Source: Deltaproteobacteria bacterium (lineage in GTDB: Bacteria; Myxococcota_A; Polyangia; Nannocystales; Nannocystaceae). Taken from it: 64,000 nucleotides of DNA. A program made the translations under genes and the position numbers. The notes under the pieces are model-generated. The model worked only from the letters and a program-made list of their open reading frames with translations. It searched no databases and was not told the origin of the DNA. Each line of letters opens with the position of its first letter. Within the stretch, counting starts at the first letter, position 1. The stretch covers positions 1,240,001 to 1,304,000 of the forward strand of contig JADJEE010000012.1 of the NCBI GenBank assembly GCA_016709225.1. The letters run 5' to 3'. Shown here one piece after another: positions 1-7,977 of the stretch.

Positions 1-3000
1 CCGCCGGCGCGCCCGCAGCCAGCTCGGCCTCGGCGAGCGCGAGCGCACGCGAGGTCGCCTTGGTTCGCACCATGCCATCGCGCAGCGCGACGCGGGCCTC
101 GGTCACGCGACCGCTACGGCCGAGGCACTGCGCGAGCGCGGCGTGGGCGTCGAGATTCGACGGGTCGATGCTCACCAGCGCCCGACGGTGCGAGCACGAG
201 CGCCGAAGATCGCCCTTGCTCGCGAAGGCACGCGCAAGCGCCTCGTGCTGCGACTTCGAGAACGGCGTGACCTCGAGCGCGCTGGCGTAGGCACGCGCCG
301 CCAGGGGATCGCCCTGCGACGCCAGCACGTCGGCCAACGACTCGAGCGCGGGCGCGTGGTCGGGATCGGTGTCGGCCCAAGCGCGGGCAAACGCGAGCGC
401 CTCGGGGTGACCGACGCGGATCGCGGCCCGCACGAGTGCGCCGTGCGACGAACGTCGCGTGGGGTCGAGCGCGAGCGTGCGCTGGAGGCCCGCGATGGTC
501 GCGAGGTTCTTGCTCGAGGGGCCGCTCGACGCGGCGATCTTGAGCACCGGGATGCGCCGCAAGAAACCACCCCAGCCGCCCGACCGACGCGAGCGCTCGT
601 CATCGAACGCGACGCCACCGCCCCATGGGTCGGCCGGTCGGCTGCTCGACGACGACGAGGGCTTGGCCGGCGCCGGGGTCTTCTTCGCCTTCGCGACGTC
701 CTTGGTGCGCACCTCCGATGCGGCATCGGCCTCGGCATCGGAGCCATCGCCCTCATCGAGCGCCGCGCCGAGGTCACCGGGGGCGTCGTCGGGCGCGAAA
801 TCACCGCTGGCCGGGCCCTGCGCGCGGCCGCCCTTCTCCGCTTCCTCCTCCGGGGCGACCTCGCGACGTGGTGCGGGCGCGGGATCGGGCGACGGCGCGA
901 AGTTGTCGTCGCGATCGGTCTTGGGCTCGGCGGCCGCCGGCGGTGCGGGTGCGGGCGTGACGGTGGCCGGTGGCGCCTCGGTCGGCGTGGGGGTGGGCTC
1001 GGCCTTGCGGGCGTCGACGTCTTCGTGCCTCGCGACGGGGCCGCTGGCGAGGCCGCCCTGCACGTTGCCCGGCACTTCGGCCGCGGGCTGCTCCGCCTCC
1101 TTGTTCGCGTCGACCTTGCCGCCCCACTTGTCCGTGCTCGCGGCGGTGCGCACGACGTTGAACTCGCGGTACATCGCGTCGTTCTCGAGCACCAGCAGCG
1201 CGGTGAAGCGCGACAGCACCGTGTAGTCCTTCGAGAGCGCCACGATGCGGTCGTGGGCATCGAAGCCGGCGGTCTTCGTGAGGTGGGCGATCTGCATCGC
1301 CGCCCAGGTCCGAGGCAGGTGTTGGTTCTGCGCCGGCGCCCCCGTGCGCGTCGCCGTGATGTCGACCGGGAACGTGGCGCGCACAGGCCCCTGGGGCCCG
1401 TCCGCGAGCAGCGTCACCTCGCCCTTCACGGGGTGCGAGAGCTTGCCCGTCACGACCAACTCGTCGCCGGGGCGCAGGCCCGCGGCCTCGGAGTGCCGGA
1501 CATCGACCATGCCGTCGGGCAGCTCGAGCCGCACGTTCTTGGCCATCGGCACCTGTGCACGCAGCCGCAGGTCTCGCACGAGCTCGCGCAGATCATCGCG
1601 CGCATCGATCTGCACGACATCGCCGCCGGTGGCCTCCACCACGGCACCGAGCGCGACGAGATCGGCGCGGGCGCCCAGCGCGAGCGCCTCGACGCGCACG
1701 TCGGGCAGCGCATCGCGCACCAGGCCGGCCAACTTGTCGGGCGCGAGCTCACCGCTGCTCGGCGAGCCATCGCCGATGTACACCACGACCTTCTGCGCGT
1801 CGGTGCCACCGCTGCGCGCGAGCGCCTCGCCGGCCTCGATCATCATCGAGCCGACATCGCTCGCGCCGGCCATGTCCTGCTCGTCGAGGAAGCGACGCGT
1901 GGCGTCGATCGCCGCCGCGGTGGGGGTCTGCAGGCCGCTCGGCAGCTCGTCACAGGCCGCGTCGCAGGCCAGCACGGTGAAGCGATCATTGGATTCCATG
2001 CCGCCCGCCATGGCCTCGACCATGCCGCGCGCGACCGTCCACAGCTCGGGGGTGGTGCTGTGGCTGCGGTCGACCACGAAGGCGAAGTTGACCGGCCGCT
2101 CGTCGCGGGCGAACTCCAGCTTAGGGTCGAGGGTCAGCATGAAGTAGGCCTGGCCGTCCTGATCGAGGTGCGTGCTGGCCGAGAAGCCCGACTCGCGCTG
2201 CGCGACCGGCAGGTCGACGCCGAGGTCGTAGGTGGGCTGGAAGTTCTTCTGCTCCGTCGACAGCTGCAGCGTGTTGCCCTCGTCGCGCCGATCGAGCGCG
2301 AGCATCGGGGTGTCGATCTCGTCGAGGTGCGCGAGGTCGAGCTGGCTCTTGTCGACGTTGACCGTCAGCGAGAAGTTGTCGACCGTGGTGCCGCTGGCTC
2401 CGGTGCCGCCGAGCGGGAAGCGGTAGCGCACGGCATCACCGACCTCGGGCAGCACCTGCGTGTACGACAGCTTCACGCGTCGCTCGCCGCGGCCGGGGAT
2501 CGGGAACAGCCGCAGCTTGAAGACGTTGCCGCGCTCCCACTCGAGCAGGGCCGGATCCCGCGGTACGGTGGCGTCGACGATCTGCTGGAAGATCTGTCGT
2601 GCGCGCTGCTTCTCGACGATCTCGCCCTGCATCCACGTGTTGCCGACCAACAGGTCGAGCCCGGCGATCGAGGCGTCGCCCGGCAGCGGGAAGCGGTAGA
2701 TGCCCTCGAGCACCGCGGCACGCTCGTTGAAGAACGCCTGCTCGATCTCGGTGTGGGCCATGCGGCCGGTGATGTTCACGCTCACGCGCTGCTCGGTGAG
2801 GCGGATCTTCTGGCCCTGCTCCTGCTGCGATCCGGGCACGCGCGCGGTCAGGCTGCCGATGCCGCGCGGCACCGCGTCCATCGCAGCGGCGGCCTGCTCG
2901 AACGTGCGCGACCAGCCGGTCTCGCTCAGCGGACGCAGGCTGAGCTCGGGTCGATCGCGACGCTCGGGCGCCGCCAGCGGCGCGGTGATGCGCTCACCGG

Positions 3001-3562
3001 CGCCGAGCTCGACCCGCTGCCCGCTCGATTCGACGACCGCGCGTCCGTGCACCACGGCGACCTGCCGCGTGGCCCCCGCATGGACGATCTGGACCTCGCC
3101 GCCCTCGACCCGGATCAGATCGTCTGCTGCACGCACGAGCAGCGGCGTGGTCACCCCCCCGTCGACCAGCGCGACCACCTCGCCACGCGTGAGCGTGACC
3201 TCGCCGCCCTCGGTGGGGACCACGAGCCCGGTGTCCTCGTTCACGCGCAGCCGCGTGCCGCCGGTCAGCGCGATCTCGGCCAGCGTGCCCTTGGGCGTCT
3301 CGACCGACTGCCCCGCGTCGAGCTTCGCACCCTTGCCGAGGAAGGTGCCCTCGGCCAGCGCGCTCGAGCGCAGCCCACCGGGTCCGCTGATCGCGGTGAC
3401 CTCGGCGGACTTCGCCGCCGTGGCCGCGGCATCGGCCAGGGGCGCCGCTGCACCGGCCTGCTGTGTGATCTGGTCGACCGGCACCTGATTGCAGGAGGTC
3501 GCGAGCGCGAGTGCGACCAGCGGCGCGCGAACCGAGTGGGGACGAGTGAGCGACATGGGCAT
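1..3562 (-). CDS. FecR-like / VIT / von Willebrand A / TPR envelope protein (3' end off the window)
   Basis: Reading the minus strand from ATG 3556 (or in-frame ATG 3562) gives an open frame of more than 1,180 codons that leaves the window without a stop. The start follows GGGAG. The N-terminus is signal-like with a Cys (LATSCN), so it may be a lipoprotein. Next comes a FecR-like beta domain (about residues 35-190), a VIT domain with the typical run from TEQRVSVNITGRMAHTEIEQ to KQRAR, then a vWA domain with an intact DxSxS MIDAS motif (VVDRSHST) and the later GDGSPSSGE loop. A Pro/Ala/Glu-rich linker leads into C-terminal TPR-like helices with DPTRRSSHGALVRAA and HAPALESLADVLA segments. Family knowledge suggests a surface or periplasmic adhesion/assembly protein; the partner is unknown. 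It is divergent from the 3797 gene. Confidence 0.8.
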   Translation of the reverse strand, partial: MPMSLTRPHSVRAPLVALALATSCNQVPVDQITQQAGAAAPLADAAATAAKSAEVTAISGPGGLRSSALAEGTFLGKGAKLDAGQSVETPKGTLAEIALTGGTRLRVNEDTGLVVPTEGGEVTLTRGEVVALVDGGVTTPLLVRAADDLIRVEGGEVQIVHAGATRQVAVVHGRAVVESSGQRVELGAGERITAPLAAPERRDRPELSLRPLSETGWSRTFEQAAAAMDAVPRGIGSLTARVPGSQQEQGQKIRLTEQRVSVNITGRMAHTEIEQAFFNERAAVLEGIYRFPLPGDASIAGLDLLVGNTWMQGEIVEKQRARQIFQQIVDATVPRDPALLEWERGNVFKLRLFPIPGRGERRVKLSYTQVLPEVGDAVRYRFPLGGTGASGTTVDNFSLTVNVDKSQLDLAHLDEIDTPMLALDRRDEGNTLQLSTEQKNFQPTYDLGVDLPVAQRESGFSASTHLDQDGQAYFMLTLDPKLEFARDERPVNFAFVVDRSHSTTPELWTVARGMVEAMAGGMESNDRFTVLACDAACDELPSGLQTPTAAAIDATRRFLDEQDMAGASDVGSMMIEAGEALARSGGTDAQKVVVYIGDGSPSSGELAPDKLAGLVRDALPDVRVEALALGARADLVALGAVVEATGGDVVQIDARDDLRELVRDLRLRAQVPMAKNVRLELPDGMVDVRHSEAAGLRPGDELVVTGKLSHPVKGEVTLLADGPQGPVRATFPVDITATRTGAPAQNQHLPRTWAAMQIAHLTKTAGFDAHDRIVALSKDYTVLSRFTALLVLENDAMYREFNVVRTAASTDKWGGKVDANKEAEQPAAEVPGNVQGGLASGPVARHEDVDARKAEPTPTPTEAPPATVTPAPAPPAAAEPKTDRDDNFAPSPDPAPAPRREVAPEEEAEKGGRAQGPASGDFAPDDAPGDLGAALDEGDGSDAEADAASEVRTKDVAKAKKTPAPAKPSSSSSSRPADPWGGGVAFDDERSRRSGGWGGFLRRIPVLKIAASSGPSSKNLATIAGLQRTLALDPTRRSSHGALVRAAIRVGHPEALAFARAWADTDPDHAPALESLADVLASQGDPLAARAYASALEVTPFSKSQHEALARAFASKGDLRRSCSHRRALVSIDPSNLDAHAALAQCLGRSGRVTEARVALRDGMVRTKATSRALALAEAELAAGAPA

Positions 3563-3796
3563 GGGCTCCCTTTCAGGGTGCGGCGAGGAGCGACGGAACG
3601 CGCGAGCGCCCGCGTCCGGTCTCGGAGATGGGGCCGCGACGAGCCTTCGGCCCCTGCCGGGACTGGACGCGCGGGCCCAGCCGAGGATCTGCGATTGCCA
3701 CCACCCCCGGCAATCCACCGCGGGCGATGCACCCAGAAACGTCACCCGCGGGGGCATGACAAGACCGCCCGTTGGCGAATACGCTTGCGACTGTCG

Positions 3797-4627
3797 ATGC
3801 AGAACCCGCGCGAGTCGTTCCTCGCCCAAGTCCGGACCCCGGACCTCGACACCGAGGTGTTCGAGCTGCGGCAGAACCTGACCAACCTCAAGCGAGAGGC
3901 TTTGGCCCAGGCCAAGGTGGTCGAGGAGGAGCGCGCGCGGCTGGTGATGCCGGGCCTCTACGAGCAGATGGTGCAGATCGAAGTCCAGCTCGCCGGCCAC
4001 ATCGGGCTCGGGGTCGCGCTGGCGCTCTCGGTGCTCGACGAGCACCACAGCGGCGCCTCGCTGTCGCAGTTCGACCGCGAGCTCCGCGAGCAGATGAGCG
4101 AGACCGCGAGCAACCTCGCGACCCGCCACGGCAGCCGCCTGGCCAAGATGGTCGCGCAGGTCGAGGCCCAGCGGCTGGTCTGGCGCCACAGCCACGAGTT
4201 CATGTCGTGGCTCGCGTTCCGCCGCGCCGACGAGCGCTACCCCGCCAAGGATCGCCTCGAACGCCTCGACGCGTTCGGCGTGCAGTCGCGCCTGCTCGAA
4301 GCCCGCACGGTGGTGATCGGCGTGGCGGGCGTGCGGCTGTCGGCCGCGCTCGAGGGCGCCGATCGCTTCAACCTCGGCAACCGCTGGCGACTCTCACCGA
4401 CCCCCGAGCACGCGCTCGAGCGCTACGTGTGGCCGCTGCTGTCGTACATGCCCGCGACGACGGTGAAGATCGAGCGCTTCCGCTGGGAGTACGACACCAT
4501 GGTCGAGGCCGGTGCGCCCGACAACATCCTCGAGGCCGAGCGGGCGAAGCTGGCGGGCATGCTCGAGGCCCAGTTCGCCGACGCACTGGGCGACGTGCCC
4601 GAGACGGCGCGCGCAGGGATGCTCTGA
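3797..4627 (+). CDS. Conserved-looking hypothetical protein, 276 aa
   Basis: I do not recognise the family. The start ATG (MQNPRESF) is chosen because protein-like composition begins there; upstream codons are Arg-rich shadow sequence. The first ~60 residues are charged and helical, with a possible coiled coil around residues 20-45 (EVFELRQNLTNLKREALAQ). A short hydrophobic helix follows (GHIGLGVALALSVLDE). The rest is mixed alpha with many Trp and Arg residues (RLVWRHSHEFMSWLAFRR). No signal peptide, Cys cluster or catalytic motif is visible, so it is probably cytoplasmic. It stands alone, divergent from the VIT/vWA gene and convergent with the SRPBCC gene, 26 bp away. Confidence 0.75.
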   Translation: MQNPRESFLAQVRTPDLDTEVFELRQNLTNLKREALAQAKVVEEERARLVMPGLYEQMVQIEVQLAGHIGLGVALALSVLDEHHSGASLSQFDRELREQMSETASNLATRHGSRLAKMVAQVEAQRLVWRHSHEFMSWLAFRRADERYPAKDRLERLDAFGVQSRLLEARTVVIGVAGVRLSAALEGADRFNLGNRWRLSPTPEHALERYVWPLLSYMPATTVKIERFRWEYDTMVEAGAPDNILEAERAKLAGMLEAQFADALGDVPETARAGML

Positions 4628-4653
4628 CGCGGGCGCGCCGCGGACGACGACCG

Positions 4654-5100
4654 CTACGCGCGCTCGCAGGCCTTGGTCAGGTCGGCCGCATAGCGATCGA
4701 ACACCGGCGCGAAGTCGGGCAGCGAGCCCTTGATCATCGGCAGCATCAAGCCGCGGAACTCCTCGACCATCTCGAACTCGGTCACGTCGCCGCGGGGCGT
4801 GAGCGTGAAGGTGCGCGTGCCCTGGAACATCGGCGCGAAGCCGTCGCGCCAGACCATGCGCTGCTGCGGCACCAGCTCGACCACCTTCGGCGTGAACGCG
4901 CGGCCGGGTGCGATCGGCACCCGGATGCTCAGCTTCTGGCCCACCGCGATCTCGCCCTCGATCGACGACACCGTCGAGTTCCAGCTGGGAAAGCCCGCCG
5001 CATCGGTGAGCCGGGCCCAGATCGCCGCCGGGCTCGCGTGGATCGACGCGCGCACGGCGTAGCGCAGGGAGAAGGTCGACTGGGTTCGCTCGGCGGTCAC
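4654..5100 (-). CDS. SRPBCC (START/Bet v 1-like) family protein, 148 aa
   Basis: This is a small single-domain hydrophobic-ligand fold. Its pattern matches polyketide-cyclase/SRPBCC proteins: an opening strand (LRYAVRASIHASPAAIWARLTDAAGFPSWNSTV), a middle beta sheet (GQKLSIRVP, FTPKVVELVPQQRMVWRDG) and the long closing helix (LPDFAPVFDRYAADLTKACERA). Length is normal for the family. The ligand cannot be deduced. Just upstream lies a 29-bp stretch nearly identical to the 3' end of the AraC gene at 12.5 kb. AraC-SRPBCC pairs are common, so this gene may once have had an AraC neighbour. Confidence 0.85.
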   Translation of the reverse strand: MTAERTQSTFSLRYAVRASIHASPAAIWARLTDAAGFPSWNSTVSSIEGEIAVGQKLSIRVPIAPGRAFTPKVVELVPQQRMVWRDGFAPMFQGTRTFTLTPRGDVTEFEMVEEFRGLMLPMIKGSLPDFAPVFDRYAADLTKACERA

Positions 5101-5130
5101 GGCCGCTAGCCTGCCCGGGCTCGGGCTCGC

Positions 5131-5159
5131 CGTCTTGTACGAACACGACGACGTGGGGC
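5131..5159 (-). repeat. 29-bp near-copy of the AraC gene 3' end (possible gene remnant)
   Basis: Positions 5131-5159 match 12502-12530 at 27 of 29 bases. In the minus frame it would encode PHVVVFVQDGEPEP, close to the AraC protein's PNVVVFVRDAEAEP. It lies between the SRPBCC start and the stop of the 5162 lipoprotein, where no gene is expected. I read it as the tail of a lost AraC-type gene; the piece is too short to exclude coincidence. Confidence 0.4.
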
Positions 5160-5161
5160 GG

Positions 5162-5944
5162 CTATCCGAGCGGGTAGATCGTCCAGCACTGGCCGGCCCA
5201 GCCCGAGTCGTCGCCCATGACGACCTGCAGCGAGTCGAGGACGTTGCTCAGCGAGCGCATCTCACCGAGGTACATGTTGGTCATCAACGTGCAGCTATCG
5301 TCGATCTCGATGGGGCGCCAGAACTGCCCGCTGTACGGCGCCGTCTCGCCGAGGCTCGGCGCCTCGGTCGAGCTGTCCAGCGAGTGCTCGAGGTAGTAGA
5401 CGTTGTCGAAGCGGAAGTAGCCGTCGCCGAGGTCCCGGACGATCCACCGCGCCCGGTCGCCGGCGACATCGAAGTCGGCCATCTGCGGCGGTGACGAGGT
5501 GCCCGCCGCCGACAGGCCGTAGAAGCCGCCCATGTACTCGTTGCTGAGCGTGACCAGGGTGCCGTCGGTCGGGCAGATCTCATCGACCGCGTCGTCGCAG
5601 TCGTCGTCGAGGCCGTTGCACCACTCGTTGCCGGTGGGGACGCACCCGGGCTGGGGCTCGGGCTCCGGCTCGGGGCTCGGACCCTCACCACCCGACGAGT
5701 CGCCACCCGACGAGTCGCCACCCGAGCTCCCGCCGGTCGCGTCGCTCGCAGGGGCCGGGCCGCCGCTGGACTCGTCGTCGCCCGAGTCATCGCTGCTCGA
5801 ACCGCTCGACCCGCTCGAGTCGCCCGAGTCGTCGCCGCCGATCGCCCCGGGATCGGCGGGCGCGGTGCAAGCGGCGCTCGCCACCGCGATACCGGCGAGG
5901 CAGAGGATGGAGGTGGCGTGATGGCAGAGGCTTTGGATCGTCAT
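5162..5944 (-). CDS. Secreted lipoprotein with MopE-type CNGLDDDCD motif
   Basis: 260 aa. The start ATG at 5944 lies 19 nt after the -10-like element of the island's shared promoter motif, which favours this start over longer readings. A signal peptide ends at Cys26 (AVASAAC), so a lipoprotein is likely. A low-complexity Asp/Ser/Gly linker follows, including 15-bp DNA repeats encoding GGDSS. Then comes CNGLDDDCDDAVDEIC, the metal-binding-like motif of myxobacterial and Methylococcus MopE-type proteins. The C-terminal ~130 residues are Trp- and Tyr-rich beta sequence (WIVRDLGDGYFRFDNVYY, SGWAGQCWTIYPLG) reminiscent of a beta-trefoil, but I cannot confirm that. Predicted to belong to the ECF sigma regulon. 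Confidence 0.85.
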   Translation of the reverse strand: MTIQSLCHHATSILCLAGIAVASAACTAPADPGAIGGDDSGDSSGSSGSSSDDSGDDESSGGPAPASDATGGSSGGDSSGGDSSGGEGPSPEPEPEPQPGCVPTGNEWCNGLDDDCDDAVDEICPTDGTLVTLSNEYMGGFYGLSAAGTSSPPQMADFDVAGDRARWIVRDLGDGYFRFDNVYYLEHSLDSSTEAPSLGETAPYSGQFWRPIEIDDSCTLMTNMYLGEMRSLSNVLDSLQVVMGDDSGWAGQCWTIYPLG

Positions 5945-5963
5945 GGTCGTTGCTCGCGACGAA

Positions 5964-5990
5964 CATCCGGCGACCGGCCGGTTTGATTGC
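5964..5990 (-). promoter_or_regulatory. Shared ECF-type promoter motif, copy A
   Basis: On the minus strand GCAATCAAACCGG begins at 5990 and CGGATG occupies 5969-5964, so CGGATG starts exactly 21 nt after the first G. The ATG of the 5944 lipoprotein is 19 nt beyond. The same two elements with identical 21-nt offset occur before the 7172 and 11225 genes, flanking the sigma gene at 7320. Inference: -35 and -10 of a promoter read by that sigma factor. Confidence 0.7.
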
Positions 5991-6017
5991 GTCGGCCGAG
6001 CGAGCCGGCGGGCCCGG

Positions 6018-6674
6018 TCACTCGCGCACGATGGTGATGACCTCGTGCGCGGTACCGACGGCCAGCACGATGCCGACGCTGTCTTGCATCGCGAATCCGA
6101 ACTGATGATTCTCACCCTCGGTGAGAGGCACCCGCGCGACCGCGACGAGGTGACCGACGCGAGTGCTGGCGTCGATCGTCGCGTACGTCGCCCCATATTC
6201 GTCGTCGACGCCGTTGTGGTGGAGGTTCACCGCCAGGTTCATGATGTGGTCGGTGGCGTCGGTCTGGGTCTGGAAGCTGGCCGTGAGTTGGATGATGGCA
6301 ACTTCGTTGGGACCGGCGAGGTAGATCGGGTCGTCGGAGTACCGACTCCACGTTCCCGCTTGCGCCCAGAAGTCGCCCAACGACGCATCGAAGCTCAGCG
6401 TGGTCACCGTTCCCGGGGCGCCCGCGGGACCCTGCGCGCCCGCGGGACCCTGTGCACCTTGCTGGCCCGGTGGGCCCTGTGACCCCTGCGGGCCGGCCGC
6501 GCCGGGCGTGCCGTCCTTGCCCGGGAGTCCGTCGACACCCGGGGTCCCATCCACGCCGGGTTGTCCCGGTGGCCCCTCGGGTGTGCATGCCGCGAGCAAG
6601 CACGCCCACAACATGGCGGCCTGCGAGTGCCGGCCGCCAGAGATTCTCACTGCGTCGATTCTGCGTTCGTGCAT
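6018..6674 (-). CDS. Collagen-like repeat lipoprotein, 218 aa
   Basis: The start ATG 6674 follows a good ribosome site (GGGAG, 6-nt spacing). A signal-like stretch ends at Cys30 (ACLLAAC). About 18 uninterrupted Gly-X-Y triplets follow (GPPGQPGVDGTPG onward, DNA 6413-6590), the signature of a triple-helical stalk. The C-terminal ~110 residues form a compact beta-rich head (LSFDASLGDFWAQAG, MNLAVNLHHNGVDDEYGATYATID). Bacterial collagen-like proteins usually trimerise and project from the surface; that role is inferred here. It lies 72 bp after the 6747 gene on the same strand and is probably co-transcribed from promoter B. Confidence 0.85.
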   Translation of the reverse strand: MHERRIDAVRISGGRHSQAAMLWACLLAACTPEGPPGQPGVDGTPGVDGLPGKDGTPGAAGPQGSQGPPGQQGAQGPAGAQGPAGAPGTVTTLSFDASLGDFWAQAGTWSRYSDDPIYLAGPNEVAIIQLTASFQTQTDATDHIMNLAVNLHHNGVDDEYGATYATIDASTRVGHLVAVARVPLTEGENHQFGFAMQDSVGIVLAVGTAHEVITIVRE

Positions 6675-6746
6675 CTCGTGCTCCCGTGTGTCGAAGTCGA
6701 AGCGATCGCGCGAACGATCCACCGTGCGCGCGTCGAAAGCCGCCGG

Positions 6747-7172
6747 CTAGTAGCATTCGGTGTTCGCGAGATCGAGGTCGCGGACCGCGAAGGACTCGGG
6801 CGTGCACGCGCCTCGCGTGATCTCCATCCGATCGAGCGTCAGCGTGCGTCCCACGGCAATGCCCTCGGACTCGACCTTGTCGGCCTCGGTGTGGTCGATG
6901 CGGAGCTCGCACGTGGGTTGGACATCGTGCTTCTCCGCGTCGGTGATCGCGATCTCGACGAGATACGGCGCGTCCGCCTCGCTGCTGGCGCGCTCGATGG
7001 TGGTGATGACCCCCCGATACTCGTCGACCGCCTGGTACTCACACGGGCCGCCGTCGAGGTCGTCCGCGTCGCACGCGACGCCAGCGAGGAGGCATGCCAC
7101 GCAGACCGCCCATGCGGCCGAAGCAACGGAGGCGAGGCGAGAGGTGTTGGGGATGGTGACGTCGATGGTCAT
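6747..7172 (-). CDS. Small secreted (lipo)protein of the sigma-factor island, 141 aa
   Basis: An alternative upstream ATG (7193) lies inside the -10-like CGGATG of promoter B, so it cannot be in the transcript. That makes ATG 7172 (MTIDVTIPN) the better start. Residues 13-34 form a hydrophobic signal with Cys34 (LLAGVACDADD); the lipobox is imperfect. The mature part is about 105 residues with acidic beta sequence, a repeated Cys pattern (C, PCEY, PTCEL, GACTP, NTECY) and no known motif (YRGVITTIERASS, YLVEIAITDAEKHD). It is first in a probable two-gene unit with the collagen-like protein and divergent from the sigma gene. Family not recognised. Confidence 0.75.
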   Translation of the reverse strand: MTIDVTIPNTSRLASVASAAWAVCVACLLAGVACDADDLDGGPCEYQAVDEYRGVITTIERASSEADAPYLVEIAITDAEKHDVQPTCELRIDHTEADKVESEGIAVGRTLTLDRMEITRGACTPESFAVRDLDLANTECY

Positions 7173-7190
7173 GTTCGGTTCTGCACCGAC

Positions 7191-7217
7191 CATCCGACGC
7201 CGGCCCGGTTTGATTGC
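7191..7217 (-). promoter_or_regulatory. Shared ECF-type promoter motif, copy B
   Basis: Minus strand: GCAATCAAACCGG starts at 7217 and CGGATG occupies 7196-7191, again 21 nt apart. The first 13 bases are identical to copy A. The ATG at 7172 is 18 nt downstream, implying a leader of about a dozen bases. It lies between the divergent sigma gene and the secreted-protein gene. Confidence 0.7.
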
Positions 7218-7319
7218 GCTGCGGGTCGTATCGAGCGCGCGACGCCGCCCAAGGACCCGCAAGGCCCGAGCCCTGGCCCGACGATGGTCCACGCGGCGCG
7301 CCCGGAGTACCCTGGTGGG

Positions 7320-7934
7320 ATGCAGGCCGACCTCGATCTGCTGAGGGCGTGGCGTGGTGGCGATCGTCGTGCCGGTGCAGAGCTGTTCGACCGACACTAC
7401 GGCGCGCTCGAGCGTTTCTTCGCGAACAAGGTCAGTGGCGACACTTCCGACCTCATCCAAGAGACCTTCGCCGCGTGCGTGAGCGGCGTCGAGAAGATCC
7501 TCGATGGGAAGTTCAGCGCCTTCCTGTTCGGCATCGCGTACAACAAGCTCAAGAAGCACTACGAGAAGCTCCGGCTCGACGGCGAGCGGCTCGACTACGA
7601 GGCAGTCAGCAGCGCCGACCTTGCTCCCGGCGCGTCGACCATGATGGCGAAGTCCGAGGAGCAGCGCCTGCTACTCGAAGCGCTGCGGCGAATTCCGGTG
7701 CAGCACCAGGTCGTGCTCGAGATGTTCTACTGGGAGGACATGACCTCCGCGGACATCGCGGTCGCGCTCGGCGAGCCGCACGGGACCGTGCGCACCCGAA
7801 TCCGTCGTGCACGCGAGCTGCTCCAAGAGGCACTCGGCAAGGTCTCGGCCGACGGTGCGGTGGTCGAACGGACGCGCTCGGATCTCGATGGCTGGGCGGC
7901 GATGGTTCGCTCCGCCAACACCGGCGCGCGATGA
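7320..7934 (+). CDS. ECF-type RNA polymerase sigma factor, 204 aa
   Basis: Region 2 spans about residues 10-80: GGDRRAGAELFDRHYGALER, then DTSDLIQETFAACV with the DLxQETF core that contacts the -10, then FSAFLFGIAYNKLKKHYEK. Region 4 spans about 120-175: LLEALRRIPVQHQVVLEMFY, then a helix-turn-helix (MTSADIAVALGEPHGTVRTRIRRARELLQ). There is no region 1.1 or 3, so it is ECF. The start at 7320 follows GGTGGG; an in-frame GTG/ATG at 7284 is a weaker option. It is divergent from the 7172 unit and convergent with the kinase. No anti-sigma gene is visible nearby, so control may run through the kinase, as reported for kinase-linked ECF groups; that is inference. Confidence 0.93.
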   Translation: MQADLDLLRAWRGGDRRAGAELFDRHYGALERFFANKVSGDTSDLIQETFAACVSGVEKILDGKFSAFLFGIAYNKLKKHYEKLRLDGERLDYEAVSSADLAPGASTMMAKSEEQRLLLEALRRIPVQHQVVLEMFYWEDMTSADIAVALGEPHGTVRTRIRRARELLQEALGKVSADGAVVERTRSDLDGWAAMVRSANTGAR

Positions 7935-7977
7935 CAAGCACCGCGCGATCGCGTCGGGGCACGCCCGCGAAATCGTA

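Noticed and set aside
143..3796. Plus-strand open frame of about 1,200 codons running into the 3797 gene
   Set aside because: Arg/Gly/Leu-rich shadow of the minus-strand VIT/vWA gene; only the part from 3797 reads as a real protein.
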